From NCBI GenBank assembly GCA_002471255.1, contig DKPP01000007.1, positions 124,001 through 188,000 of the forward strand: DNA of 64,000 nucleotides, in the 5' to 3' direction. The translations under genes were made by a program, and so were the position numbers. The DNA comes from Akkermansiaceae bacterium UBA7331. GTDB taxonomy: Bacteria > Verrucomicrobiota > Verrucomicrobiia > Verrucomicrobiales > Akkermansiaceae. Under the pieces are notes generated by a model. The model was given only the letters and a program-made list of their open reading frames with translations, searched no databases and was not told the DNA's origin. Below, one piece after another: positions 43,160 to 52,573 of this stretch (positions are counted from its first letter, which is position 1; each line of letters opens with the position of its first letter).

Positions 43160-45790
43160 ATGGATGATGAACAGAGCGATAAGAAGAATGCTAATAAACG
43201 CGAGTGGTTTGGATTTTATTCTCTGGTATTGATTCAGGCTCAAAGTGCTTTTAATGAAAAAGCAGCTCAGTTTTTATTGATTCCTTTAGGTGCTTGGGCT
43301 GCTTTGCATCATACGGCATACACTCATGATTCATGGGTTAATTCCCTCCAATATATTCTTGGCGCTATTTTCGTACTGCCATACATTCTTTTTTCTCCTA
43401 TTGTCGGTTGGTTATCCGATTGCTTTTGTAAGACACGAATCATCCAAGTAATGTGTCTGATTCAGATATTTGTGTTAGCCGGCATGTATTGCTGCTATCA
43501 TTTCGAGCATATCGGTTTAGCTGTTGCTCTATTCTGTATTTTTGCTTTGCAGGCGACGATTTTAAGCCCAGCAAAGAAGGGGGTCGTCAAAGACATGGTC
43601 GGCTCTAAAAAACTGGGGTTTGCATCAGGGGTGATTGAAATGACTTACATTTTATCCATGCTTGTAGCACAAGTAGGTGTGTTTGTCTGGTTCGACGTTT
43701 TGCAATCCAAATCCAACGATGGTTGGGATTCGGCGGCTTTTCCAACCTTAATCTTGACGCTCATTTCTATTCCCGTAGCTTTTGCCTCGTTAATTTTACC
43801 CAAATATAAGGTACAGCAACACAAGCCGTTTGAATGGAATCTTTTTTACGAACACTTCGTACAATTAAAATATCTATGGAGCCACCGAATTTTACGATTA
43901 AGTGAAACAGGTGTTTCGTATTTTTGGTTTTTAGCAGGTGCTTTAACATTAATCACTATTCAAACGGCACACGAACACCCGGTTGATGGACAGCAGTTTA
44001 GTATGTCTGCTGCTATCTTGGCCATGTGGTTAAGCGGCGGCACGGTGGTTGGTGGCTTCATCGCATCACGCATTTGTTTGAAAAAAATTGAACTAGGGCT
44101 TATCCCTCTAGGTGCTACAGGTTTTACTTTAGGATGTATTTGGATGGGATTGTTTACGCCGGGGACTTTACCAAGTAATATCGGTCTAGCAGTCACAGGG
44201 GCTTTTGCTGCTGCCTACTTAGTGCCGTTAAATGCTTATTTACAAGATAACAGTGACCCTGCACATCGAAGCACCGTCATTGCCGCAGGTAACTTAATGG
44301 ACTGTTTGATGGGTTTGATAGCCGTTGGCGTGCAGTTACTCCTAGCTGAAGTGTTGGATATTCCTATTCAATATCAATTCTGGGTTTTAGCCGTTCTTAG
44401 TTTAGGCATTACCATTATTGCATTCCGACTTATCCCTAGAGACTTTGTTCGCATGATGGGGCTTTGGACAATGAGCATCGTTTATCGTACTCGTATTATC
44501 CACCAGAACAAGATTCCTGAAGAAGGCGGTGTGATCATCGTTTCCAACCACGTTACGTACGCTGACGCCCTTTTCCTTTCTTTAATCTCACCACGCCCAA
44601 TTCGTTTTATTGTTGCTGAAGAATTTGTCGCAGTAAAATGGCTAGGTTGGATTCTTGAACTTTTCAATTGTTTACCGATTTCATCCAGAAATCCCCGACA
44701 AGCCTTATCAAAAGCTATCCAGGCTTTAAAATGTGGCGAAGTCATTTGCATTTTCCCTGAAGGACAATTAACCAGAACAGGTACGCTTTGTGCAGCTAAG
44801 CGAGGCGTGGAGCTATTAGCCAAAAAAGCCAACTGCCCTACTATCCCCGTTTATATGGATGAATTATGGGGTAGCATTTTCTCCTATTCAGGTAATAGAT
44901 TTTTCTCTAAGCGACCAAAGGCAATTCCCTATCGCTTTACCGCAGCCGTCGGTGATCCGATGCCACCCGATGCAGTAGCTTCGCCTGTTATCATGAATAC
45001 ATTGCGCGCTCTTTCGGATGATTGTATCGAAATCACGGCAAGCATAGGTCGTGACGCCATTCTTTCACATTTGGAAAAAATCGGCAAAAAACCATTTATT
45101 TCATGTAAAGCGGGTCATCTTACCGGATTAAACATCGCTCAATGCTTAATGAACGACACGATTTCGACAGATATACCTCAGCTAAAAGCATGGTTGCAAG
45201 TCTTACTCGACGTGTCTAAATCCCAAAGTAAACTTTGCGATTATTGGATGAATGCACAGCAGCTTGAGCGCGTTAATGCATTGCAACCAAAAGAGCTCAT
45301 GGTTACCACCGTCGGTAATCAGGAGCACCATGAAGCGGTTATATCCGTCTTATGGCCTATTTTAACACATACACCTGTTTATCTATTATCAGCAGCAGAC
45401 ACAGTCGTACCTGATCATACTAGACAATTTGCAGGATCGATGATTTTACGCAAGCAGATGTATGATATCGTACCAAGCAAGCGTATCGCATTCTACGATT
45501 TCAGTGCGGCAAAAGATTTAGTTTTACCAAACATCGGATGGCGTCCTTGTTTCGTCACGGCTTCGGGTATTATCATTGCTATGTCGATGAAACGAAGTGT
45601 ATTCAAAATGGATGATGGAACCATACAGTTAGGCATGCGTTCGCGTACTCGTGGCTTACTTCTTCCGGGTTTTTATCAACCAAATCTTGCCCAACCAAAT
45701 AATATCACCGGACCAAGCTTGACTATACCATTTAGCTTACCACCACATTTGTATTTAGATGAGGCCGGTTTCTTAGCAGAACTTCAATAA
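43160..45790 (+). CDS. MFS transporter - PlsC acyltransferase fusion with a reduced C-terminal domain
   Basis: The 876-residue protein begins with an MFS transporter of the LplT type (about residues 15-430). A PlsC-family acyltransferase follows (about 440-630) with HX4D seen as NHVTYAD (His464, Asp469) and FPEGQLTRTG. In E. coli, LplT imports lysophospholipid and Aas reacylates it using an acyl-ACP synthetase domain. The last 240 residues sit where an AMP-forming ligase domain would normally be. They lack the Tyr/Ser/Thr-Gly-rich P-loop, although short stretches (ELMVTTVGNQEHHEAVISVL and PVYLLSAADTVVP) resemble parts of that fold. It may be a shrunken, non-ligase remnant. The dCMP deaminase gene starts 11 bases later. 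Confidence 0.8.
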   Translation: MDDEQSDKKNANKREWFGFYSLVLIQAQSAFNEKAAQFLLIPLGAWAALHHTAYTHDSWVNSLQYILGAIFVLPYILFSPIVGWLSDCFCKTRIIQVMCLIQIFVLAGMYCCYHFEHIGLAVALFCIFALQATILSPAKKGVVKDMVGSKKLGFASGVIEMTYILSMLVAQVGVFVWFDVLQSKSNDGWDSAAFPTLILTLISIPVAFASLILPKYKVQQHKPFEWNLFYEHFVQLKYLWSHRILRLSETGVSYFWFLAGALTLITIQTAHEHPVDGQQFSMSAAILAMWLSGGTVVGGFIASRICLKKIELGLIPLGATGFTLGCIWMGLFTPGTLPSNIGLAVTGAFAAAYLVPLNAYLQDNSDPAHRSTVIAAGNLMDCLMGLIAVGVQLLLAEVLDIPIQYQFWVLAVLSLGITIIAFRLIPRDFVRMMGLWTMSIVYRTRIIHQNKIPEEGGVIIVSNHVTYADALFLSLISPRPIRFIVAEEFVAVKWLGWILELFNCLPISSRNPRQALSKAIQALKCGEVICIFPEGQLTRTGTLCAAKRGVELLAKKANCPTIPVYMDELWGSIFSYSGNRFFSKRPKAIPYRFTAAVGDPMPPDAVASPVIMNTLRALSDDCIEITASIGRDAILSHLEKIGKKPFISCKAGHLTGLNIAQCLMNDTISTDIPQLKAWLQVLLDVSKSQSKLCDYWMNAQQLERVNALQPKELMVTTVGNQEHHEAVISVLWPILTHTPVYLLSAADTVVPDHTRQFAGSMILRKQMYDIVPSKRIAFYDFSAAKDLVLPNIGWRPCFVTASGIIIAMSMKRSVFKMDDGTIQLGMRSRTRGLLLPGFYQPNLAQPNNITGPSLTIPFSLPPHLYLDEAGFLAELQ

Positions 45791-45801
45791 AGAGTCGTAT
45801 C

Positions 45802-46263
45802 ATGAATACTCCATCCCGATTACCCATTGCTCAATACGTCATGACCTTGGCACATGCAGCAGCCCTAAGGTCGGAAGACCCCTATAGAAAAGTTGGAGCT
45901 GCAGCACTGGATAGTGAAAATCGTGTGATTGGTACTGCGTATAATGGACTGTATCCCGGTTTCAAGCCGACCGATGATTTTTGGAATAGCCGTGATGGTC
46001 GCCAAAAATATATGCTCCATGCCGAGATCAATTTGTGTAGCTTATTTAAACGTGGCGAAGCAAAAGTAGTCGCTTGCACAACGATGCCCTGCACATCTTG
46101 CATGCAAGCCCTTTGCGCCCATGGTGTAAAAACTATTTATTACGCCGAGCCGTATGCCCAATCAGAAGCTCCGGCTATTGCTGAACTATATGGCGTTGAG
46201 CTGATCCACATTCCGGATTATCCGTTAAGCCAGCAATTCCCTCTAGTCGTATCATCTTCTTAG
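45802..46263 (+). CDS. dCMP/cytidine deaminase-family protein (ComEB-like)
   Basis: The 153-residue zinc-dependent deaminase has the HAE motif in MLHAEINLC (about residue 74) and the zinc cysteines in TMPCTSCMQALC (about residue 96). These fit dCMP deaminases, which make dUMP for thymidylate synthesis. It lies 11 bases after the lipid-remodelling fusion gene, probably in one transcript, with no evident metabolic link. dCMP is the most likely substrate, judging by the ComEB-like segment VGAAALDSENRVIGTAYNGL. Confidence 0.85.
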   Translation: MNTPSRLPIAQYVMTLAHAAALRSEDPYRKVGAAALDSENRVIGTAYNGLYPGFKPTDDFWNSRDGRQKYMLHAEINLCSLFKRGEAKVVACTTMPCTSCMQALCAHGVKTIYYAEPYAQSEAPAIAELYGVELIHIPDYPLSQQFPLVVSSS

Positions 46264-46334
46264 AAGAATCAAGAGACTTCGTTTCTATTTTTTAACAAAT
46301 AGCCCCCTTTTCGGGTCTAATTCATTAGATTATT

Positions 46335-46634
46335 ATGAAGTATTTATTTGCATTTCTCTGTCCGCCAATAATCGCATTCATTTACGGAGGATGTGGTGGT
46401 TTTATTGTTAATTGCATACTCTGTTTATTCGGGTACCTCCCCGGAGCTATTCATGCGTTGGTCTTGATTATTATATCCAACCAAAATAGACGCCAAGAAG
46501 AGTTAATCATGATGATGGAAGCTCAAAGAATGAATGCGCAGAGGAACAATTTACACCCTAGGCAGAGAGAGACTGAGCCAACGATTATACCTGCCATGAA
46601 TGGCGATATCATTGATATTGAAAGAGAAAAATAA
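46335..46634 (+). CDS. Pmp3/YqaE-family small membrane protein with long tail
   Basis: The first 55 residues are two hydrophobic helices with the family pattern (CPPIIAFIYGG, then LCLFGYLPGAIHALVLI), as in Pmp3/YqaE (UPF0057) proteins, which are usually about 52 residues and linked to membrane potential or salt stress. This one adds a hydrophilic C-terminal tail of about 45 residues rich in Glu, Arg and Asn, which some family members also have. It ends at a shared terminator facing lpxC-fabZ. Confidence 0.75.
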   Translation: MKYLFAFLCPPIIAFIYGGCGGFIVNCILCLFGYLPGAIHALVLIIISNQNRRQEELIMMMEAQRMNAQRNNLHPRQRETEPTIIPAMNGDIIDIEREK

Positions 46635-46658
46635 AGCTCTTTCCTAGTTTTTTTCAAT

Positions 46659-46696
46659 AAATAAGCCGACTCCCAATCAAGGAAGTCGGCTTATTT
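46659..46696. terminator. shared terminator for the Pmp3-like gene and lpxC-fabZ
   Basis: A 12-13-bp stem (aataagccgact with its complement) encloses a loop of about 12 bases, with T/A-rich tails on both sides. It lies between convergent genes. Confidence 0.85.
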
Positions 46697-46716
46697 ATAA
46701 TCGAATAACAAAAAAC

Positions 46717-48039
46717 TTAGACGTCTTGCAAACCAAACTTAAGCTCAGCTTCTGCAGTGACTTGACCATTGACTAAGCAACGACCGATCGCTTGACCGAT
46801 TTTGCCGCGCATTTTAATCATTTCAGTTTCGATGATTAATGTATCACCAGGTACTACAGGGCGACGGAACTTAACTTTATCAGCACTCATAAAGTAGCCG
46901 ATACGGTTAGCATTACCAGGTTGGCGTAACATCAAAATCGAAGCCACTTGAGCCATTGCCTCGACTTGAAGCACACCCGGCATTACAGGGTGACCGGGGA
47001 AGTGACCTTGGAAAAAGATTTCATTCATGGTCAAATTCTTCAAACCACGGCATTTTGATTCACCTTCGAATCCAATAATGCGATCAACCATCAAGAATGG
47101 GTAACGGTGAGGTAAAAGCTTCATGACTTCGTTCACATCCAACACAGCATCACCATACGGTACATTGATTGGATTTGGAGCCATCATTTGCATTTGCTTA
47201 TAGGCGTTTTTGATCTTAAGTGCCAATTCGGTATTCGGACCATGCCCAGGCATAATGGCGATCACGTGGCCAAGGATTGGCTTGCCACTCAAGGTTAAAT
47301 CACCGATTAAATCCATGGCCTTGTGACGAGCAAATTCGTTTGCAAAGCGCATTGGCTCTTTACTTAACAATTCATCACCACGAATAACAACTGCATTCTC
47401 TAAACTACCGCCTTTGATTAATCCCTTTTCAAGTAAAGGTTTGATATCTTCATAGAAGGTAAAGGTACGTGCAGGTGCCAATTCCTTTTCAAAAGTTTCA
47501 GGATTAACTACGGTATCGAAATATTGTGTAATGCGATTTTCCGGACCAACGCAAGTTACGGACACGCGGAATTTCTTAGAAGGAAGAATGGTAAGAATCG
47601 AACCGTTTTTATTCTCGATTGTAATTGCTTCACGAACTTCCCAATAACGGCGAGGAGCATCTTGCTCGACAACGCCTGCTTGTTTGATTAACTGCACATA
47701 AGGAGCGGCGGAACCATCACCGATAGGTGGTTCATTGGCATCCATTTCGATAATAACATTATCAACACCCATGCCGGTTAAAGCAGAAAGAATGTGCTCA
47801 ACGGTATGAACTTTTACGGAACCTTCTGCAAGGCTTGTGGCACGTTCAACAGTCTGAACCTTTTCAACATCGGCACTAATGAATGGTTGATCGGGAAGAT
47901 CAACACGACGAAACTTAATACCATAATCGGCTGGAGCCGGTCTCAATGTCAAAGTCACAGCTTGCCCAGTATGCAGGGAGGTACCTGCCAAGGAAGCCGG
48001 TGAGCCAACAGTTCTTTGGTTACCAAATGCCATGCGCAT
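46717..48039 (-). CDS. lpxC: bifunctional LpxC deacetylase / FabZ dehydratase
   Basis: A fusion of 440 residues. The N-terminal LpxC half deacetylates UDP-3-O-acyl-GlcNAc, the committed step of lipid A synthesis. Its zinc motifs are HTVEHILSALTG (about residue 77) and RHKAMDLIGDL (about 238). The C-terminal FabZ half (from about residue 305) dehydrates 3-hydroxyacyl-ACP: LLPHRYPFLMVDRI and GHFPGHPVMPGVLQVEAMAQ. The same fusion is typical of Bacteroidota and also occurs in Verrucomicrobiota. It shows that the cell makes lipid A. No other lpx gene is adjacent. Confidence 0.93.
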   Translation of the reverse strand: MRMAFGNQRTVGSPASLAGTSLHTGQAVTLTLRPAPADYGIKFRRVDLPDQPFISADVEKVQTVERATSLAEGSVKVHTVEHILSALTGMGVDNVIIEMDANEPPIGDGSAAPYVQLIKQAGVVEQDAPRRYWEVREAITIENKNGSILTILPSKKFRVSVTCVGPENRITQYFDTVVNPETFEKELAPARTFTFYEDIKPLLEKGLIKGGSLENAVVIRGDELLSKEPMRFANEFARHKAMDLIGDLTLSGKPILGHVIAIMPGHGPNTELALKIKNAYKQMQMMAPNPINVPYGDAVLDVNEVMKLLPHRYPFLMVDRIIGFEGESKCRGLKNLTMNEIFFQGHFPGHPVMPGVLQVEAMAQVASILMLRQPGNANRIGYFMSADKVKFRRPVVPGDTLIIETEMIKMRGKIGQAIGRCLVNGQVTAEAELKFGLQDV

Positions 48040-48220
48040 ATTTTATAGACAAAAACTGTTTTGAAAAGAACGAATTCTCTAAATTTGTCGAAATTGTTGC
48101 TAATATTTGATGTAGTTGGGAGAGAAAACATAAATTATAAACCATCCAAGTATCTACTTATGTCAAAACAAGTAGAATCAATACTTGCTTTGCTATCTCG
48201 GGATAGATAGTGATAAATGC

Positions 48221-49111
48221 ATGTCAAATAAGAGGGATATCAAACAGGCTTTTATTTTAGGAGCCGGGTTAGGCACCAGATTGCAACCGCTAACAAATGC
48301 CCTACCAAAACCTCTTATTCCCTTCTTTCATGAGCCCCTAATCGTGCATAGCATAAGAAAATGTCAGGCATTAGGCATCAAGGATATTATGATCAACACT
48401 CATTATCTCCCTGATTTATGGCAACAATATTTCCCTGATAATGCATGGGAAGATTGCAAATTATCCTTTCGCTATGAAGAAGATTTACTAGATTCGGGAG
48501 GTGGCTTAAAGAATATACAAGATTGGGTCAATCCGGATAGTGAATTATTAGTTTTAAATGGTGATATAGTTTCAAATTTTCCTCTTAAAAAGCTGATTGA
48601 TGCGCATATTAATCAACCAAATGCCGAAGTTACCTTGGCTCTTAGAAATACGGAAGGCAAAAAGAACGTCGGATTTGACGAAAACACAAGCCTCGTAACC
48701 GATATGCGCCATTTGCTTAATAGAGACTCGGGATCATGGCAATTTGCAAGTGCCTACTGCGCTCATTCTTCGTTTTTAGATAGGATACCGACTAACCAGA
48801 TCGTCTCAGTAGTCCCATATTTTATTGAACTCATTGTGGAAAATAAGCTATATGGCGTTAACTGCAATGGAGGCTATTGGATGGATTTAGGCACACAAGA
48901 ATCATATGTAGCAGTCCATCAACTACTCAAGCAAGAAAACACATTGGTTCACCCATGTTCCGTTGTGCATGAAACGGCTCATATTACCGATACTATTGTC
49001 GGAAATAACGCGCAGATTGATCATCACTGCCAACTCAATAATTGTATCGTTTGGCCAAATGTTAGCGTACCTGCCAATACGACAGCCGAAAATGAAATTT
49101 TTTATCGTTAA
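48221..49111 (+). CDS. MurU-like nucleotidyltransferase
   Basis: The product is a sugar-1-phosphate nucleotidyltransferase of 296 residues. The signature FILGAGLGTRLQPLTNALPKP is shortened here to its core GAGLGTRLQPLT (about residue 14); then come DSGGGLKN (about 92) and NGDIVSNFP (about 112). It resembles MurU, which makes UDP-MurNAc during cell-wall recycling. The C-terminal left-handed-helix-like hexapeptides (HITDTIVGNNAQIDHHC) are fewer than in GlmU. The start MSNKRDIKQ precedes the signature closely, as in the family. The phosphodiester-glycosidase gene starts 6 bases after the stop. Confidence 0.75.
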   Translation: MSNKRDIKQAFILGAGLGTRLQPLTNALPKPLIPFFHEPLIVHSIRKCQALGIKDIMINTHYLPDLWQQYFPDNAWEDCKLSFRYEEDLLDSGGGLKNIQDWVNPDSELLVLNGDIVSNFPLKKLIDAHINQPNAEVTLALRNTEGKKNVGFDENTSLVTDMRHLLNRDSGSWQFASAYCAHSSFLDRIPTNQIVSVVPYFIELIVENKLYGVNCNGGYWMDLGTQESYVAVHQLLKQENTLVHPCSVVHETAHITDTIVGNNAQIDHHCQLNNCIVWPNVSVPANTTAENEIFYR

Positions 49112-49117
49112 ATAATT

Positions 49118-49858
49118 ATGTTTTATAAAATTCTCACACTTTTATTAAGTGTTACTACCTTTTCTTTTGCAGACTACGCCGAGTTTAGCCGAAAAACCGG
49201 ACTTTTCAGTTCGAGAGATAAGCTAAGCGTTTACTTTTTTGATTCTAAAAACGAAAGACTTGCTCTTAAAGACGAAACGGATATTTCCGAGCAAAAATAC
49301 GGTTCCTTAGCTAAGGCCATGTCAAAAGACTCTTGTCTGGCAGGTGTTAACGGAAACTTTTTTTCAGCCGACAAACAAGGTTCTCCTATCGGGTTAACAA
49401 TTGAAGAAGGCGTACAAATTTCTCCTTTTAAAAAAGGAGCCTTCACGGTAGCAGGCATTCTTTTTGATACAGGTAAAAACATCACTCTGATGAGGAGTAC
49501 TGCTTTTGACCCTAAAAAACATCCTAAAATACTCACCGCTATCCAATCCGGACCATTTTTAGTCGAGGCAAATAAAATAACGCCTCATTTAAACAACGAG
49601 AAATCAACCTATCGCACTTTCGTCGCTACTGATGGACAAGGGAAATGGTGCATTGGTGTAAGTTCATCCCTGACATTACATGAATTAGCACAGTGGTTGG
49701 CTACTCCGGGAACATTAGGTGATTTCAAGGTTCATACGGCTTTGAACCTTGATGGAGGATCTTCATCTTCTTTTTGGGAAAAGAAAACAGGCACCTATTT
49801 CCCTTCATTTAAGTCCGTAAGAAATTATTTAGGCATCAAACCTAGAGGTGAAAAATAA
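49118..49858 (+). CDS. phosphodiester glycosidase family (NAGPA/DUF2233) exported protein
   Basis: The 246-residue protein has a signal peptide (MFYKILTLLLSVTTFSFA). It also carries the conserved features of the NAGPA domain: VNGNFFS (about residue 77), IQSGPFLV (about 143), TYRTFVATDGQG and NLDGGSSSSFW near residue 210. Related bacterial proteins cleave sugar phosphodiesters or act in spore-wall and peptidoglycan metabolism. It lies 6 bases after the MurU-like gene, so both may serve wall-glycan recycling. Its end overlaps the convergent lnt gene by 34 bases. Confidence 0.75.
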   Translation: MFYKILTLLLSVTTFSFADYAEFSRKTGLFSSRDKLSVYFFDSKNERLALKDETDISEQKYGSLAKAMSKDSCLAGVNGNFFSADKQGSPIGLTIEEGVQISPFKKGAFTVAGILFDTGKNITLMRSTAFDPKKHPKILTAIQSGPFLVEANKITPHLNNEKSTYRTFVATDGQGKWCIGVSSSLTLHELAQWLATPGTLGDFKVHTALNLDGGSSSSFWEKKTGTYFPSFKSVRNYLGIKPRGEK

Positions 49859-51714
49859 CGATACAGCCATTTTTGATACACCCAATAAGCAATTAGAAGA
49901 AAAGAGCATAACCATATTGCCCAGTTTCCAAATTGCGCATAAAATGTAATCCCTCCGTTATCTGCAGGTACATCGGCATATAAATAGCCTTTTACGAAAG
50001 GAGATCCATCTTCTCCTCTGATTTCGGCAATAGGTGTGCCATTGGCTGATAATACGGTAGAAACGCCCGTATTAGCGGCACGAATCATCGGACGACGTAT
50101 TTCGATACAACGTAAGGCAGCGTTTCTCCAATGCTGTTCATTGGCAAATGACTGATTAAACCAACCATCATTCGTCACGTTAATCATGATTTGGGACTCT
50201 TTCGTTACCATCTTTCTAACCCACGGCCCTACTACGTCTTCAAAGCAAATCAAAGGTATCACTTGCACGGTAGATTTTCCGGATGGATCAATTGGAGCAA
50301 CCAAAGGCTTAGTAGATGTACCCGGAGTAAAATTCGATCCCATAGCAAAACCTGCAGAGGCTTCAAATATCTTTTCCAAGAACGGCAAAGATTCCCTAAA
50401 AGGAATATATTCACCGAATGGTACTAACTGAGCTTTAGGATGAGCCTGTGCCGTATCGTAAGCATCGGTAAACATCGTCAAACAATTATATGATTCGGAT
50501 TGCTCACCATCACTATTGATATAACAATGATCCGTTCCGGCAAATAACACAAAATCGTATTCCTTACGTAATTTTCCGACAAAGTGCTCCTCATCTTTCA
50601 TAAAGTACACATTATCTTGATTGTCAGGTAAGTATAATCCTCTTGTTTCTGCATTGTACCACGTTCTCTGAGGGAAAGAGCTTTCAGGCCAAATAATCCA
50701 AAATGGACGTTTTAAAGAAGATAATCCGTTATCACTGGTTAAAGCTGATGTAAGAGAATCCTCCTCCAATTGAGTATAAGCTTGAGAAGTCGTTTCGACC
50801 AATGATTCATAGATACTAGCAGCATTATTTCTATCCCATTTTTCTTCTTGAGATAAATTGAGCTGCATTGCCATGACAGGAACCGTGCGTTTAGACTTTT
50901 CCGCACCATAAGGTAAAGAGAGCAAAAGCCCTAACAAATAGGCACCATAGAACAATAAAGCAAGAGCAAAGAAATCCCACGGGACGATACGCTTACCTTC
51001 ACGTACTATCATCATCCCCAAGCGTCTAGCGACGAACCAAATCCATATATTAACCAAAACAGGCAAAAATGACATGGCTGTGGCACCGACAAACTCCGCA
51101 AATTGAATCATATACCAATCCGGATACAAAGGAACGGCTAGACCATTCCAACCAAAACCACTAATAATCCAGCCACGGAACCATTCTAAACATACCCAAA
51201 AGGCTCCACCTAATACGGCAGTACGACCTGCCATAAACATATCGTTGTAAGACCACGTTTTCCATTCCTTTAATCGAATGTCACGATCTGATTGACAAGA
51301 TGGCACCATGGAAAACTTGGGTTTAAAGATCGTAGTCATCCCAATAGCCCAAATTGCCATGTAAATCCCCGAATATAAAGAACCGGCAATGTAAGCAATC
51401 GTGCTGACCTCATTGAGCCACCATAAGGTCGCACCAAAGAAGGCAGTACCATAACACCAACCATAAAGACCATTAATTTTCCAAGAACGATGAACCTCCG
51501 AATAATTACCCGTCCACAAAACTATTAATAACGGAATTAAAGCAATCCATACGCAATTCGATAAATCAAGAGGAATGAATGCTGCGGACAATAAACAACC
51601 ACCCAACAATGAAATTAAAATGCCCAACCATATCGGCATTGGTGATCGAAACCGCTCGGAGCTTAAAACTCGGTGATCTTGCATAGTGAATAAATATTTC
51701 CGTGAGATTCTCAT
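49825..51714 (-). CDS. lnt: apolipoprotein N-acyltransferase
   Basis: Lnt adds the third acyl chain to lipoproteins in the inner membrane. The N-terminal half has about six helices, then a nitrilase-like periplasmic domain. The catalytic triad is visible: Glu in WPESSFPQ (about residue 343), Lys in HPKAQLVPFGEYIP (about 424) and Cys in PLICFED (about 484). At 629 residues it is about 115 longer than the E. coli enzyme, with added loops near residues 145 and 310-335. The start could be the ATG used here or the one 30 bases later (MQDHRVL). Confidence 0.9.
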   Translation of the reverse strand: MRISRKYLFTMQDHRVLSSERFRSPMPIWLGILISLLGGCLLSAAFIPLDLSNCVWIALIPLLIVLWTGNYSEVHRSWKINGLYGWCYGTAFFGATLWWLNEVSTIAYIAGSLYSGIYMAIWAIGMTTIFKPKFSMVPSCQSDRDIRLKEWKTWSYNDMFMAGRTAVLGGAFWVCLEWFRGWIISGFGWNGLAVPLYPDWYMIQFAEFVGATAMSFLPVLVNIWIWFVARRLGMMIVREGKRIVPWDFFALALLFYGAYLLGLLLSLPYGAEKSKRTVPVMAMQLNLSQEEKWDRNNAASIYESLVETTSQAYTQLEEDSLTSALTSDNGLSSLKRPFWIIWPESSFPQRTWYNAETRGLYLPDNQDNVYFMKDEEHFVGKLRKEYDFVLFAGTDHCYINSDGEQSESYNCLTMFTDAYDTAQAHPKAQLVPFGEYIPFRESLPFLEKIFEASAGFAMGSNFTPGTSTKPLVAPIDPSGKSTVQVIPLICFEDVVGPWVRKMVTKESQIMINVTNDGWFNQSFANEQHWRNAALRCIEIRRPMIRAANTGVSTVLSANGTPIAEIRGEDGSPFVKGYLYADVPADNGGITFYAQFGNWAIWLCSFLLIAYWVYQKWLYRYFSPLGLMPK

Positions 51715-51832
51715 GTTTATAAGAAAATGACGACTCTAAATGTCAATACTGTCTCACTAGATAGAGAAAAAAAGATTGCATTTCGAACTAAAATACGGAA
51801 AGAATGTCCTAGTTATAATAACCAATAAAATT

Positions 51833-52066
51833 ATGGCAGACATCGACGAAAAAACCGCTAAAAATGTTCCTGGCAAATTCTATGTAGATAGCAGCTGCAT
51901 TGATTGTGACTTGTGCCGTGAAACCGCTCCTGAAAACTTTGGCCGCGACGAAGACGAAGGTCTTTCTTACGTGAAAAAGCAACCTTCTAATGATGAAGAA
52001 GTAGCAGCATGTGAAGAAGCCATGGAAGGCTGTCCGGTAGAAGCCATCGGCGACGACGGCGAATAA
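51833..52066 (+). CDS. single-cluster ferredoxin
   Basis: The 77-residue acidic ferredoxin has one cluster set, CIDCDLC plus the distant Cys in GCPVEAIG, typical of [4Fe-4S] or [3Fe-4S] monocluster ferredoxins. The start MADIDEKT gives the usual compact size; the longer frame adds an unrelated hydrophobic lead. It is an electron carrier in the cytoplasm. Partner enzymes are not adjacent. It is followed by a terminator. Confidence 0.88.
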   Translation: MADIDEKTAKNVPGKFYVDSSCIDCDLCRETAPENFGRDEDEGLSYVKKQPSNDEEVAACEEAMEGCPVEAIGDDGE

Positions 52067-52089
52067 TTCCTGGAATATATTCAATATAA

Positions 52090-52129
52090 AAGCCCGAGCA
52101 CTTAGATATATTCAAGTGTTCGGGTTTTT
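52090..52129 (+). terminator. terminator after the ferredoxin gene
   Basis: A stem of about 13 bp with one G-U pair (agcccgagcactt with its near complement) is followed by five T residues. Confidence 0.85.
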
Positions 52130-52138
52130 CAACTTCTT

Positions 52139-52573
52139 ATGGCACAATTTTACCAACCAGATCGAGATCGCCCCGATCCCTATGCTTCGGCGCCCCGCTA
52201 TAAGAGAACAACTGCCTACTCACGGGCATACCATCAAACAGTTGCAGACTGGTACCAAGCCACTCCTGACTTGGACGATCATCGAAATATACGCGATATT
52301 AAATCGGTCTTAGCACATATTTTAGCTAAATATCCGGTAGAGGAATCCGCCTACCCTCAAGAAGTACTTAATGAGGCATGGAAACAAAGCGTAGGTGATT
52401 TTGTCGCCAAAACTTCTTGTCTTGAATCCATCTCGCGCGACATTGCTACCGTAAAGGTATTGCACCCTACCGTACGCTTCCAACTCGTTCAAAATGAAAG
52501 AAGCATCTTGATTAAACTGCAAAATACCTTAGGCGACAAAAATCTCAAAAAGATTATTTTTAACCTAGGCTAG
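52139..52573 (+). CDS. DUF721 / DciA-like protein
   Basis: The 144-residue protein has a basic, Tyr/Arg-rich N-terminal stretch of about 45 residues, then the DUF721 core (EVLNEAWKQSVGDFVAKTS, followed by the strand VRFQLVQNERSILIKL). DciA of this family acts as a helicase loader at the replication origin in bacteria without DnaC. The gene starts 10 bases after the ferredoxin terminator and overlaps the convergent acyltransferase by 14 bases. Family assignment is moderately firm; the loader role is inferred. Confidence 0.7.
   Translation: MAQFYQPDRDRPDPYASAPRYKRTTAYSRAYHQTVADWYQATPDLDDHRNIRDIKSVLAHILAKYPVEESAYPQEVLNEAWKQSVGDFVAKTSCLESISRDIATVKVLHPTVRFQLVQNERSILIKLQNTLGDKNLKKIIFNLG

Noticed and set aside
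44482..44832. 116-codon open frame on the minus strand within the MFS-PlsC fusion gene
   Set aside because: Antisense shadow of the acyltransferase domain.
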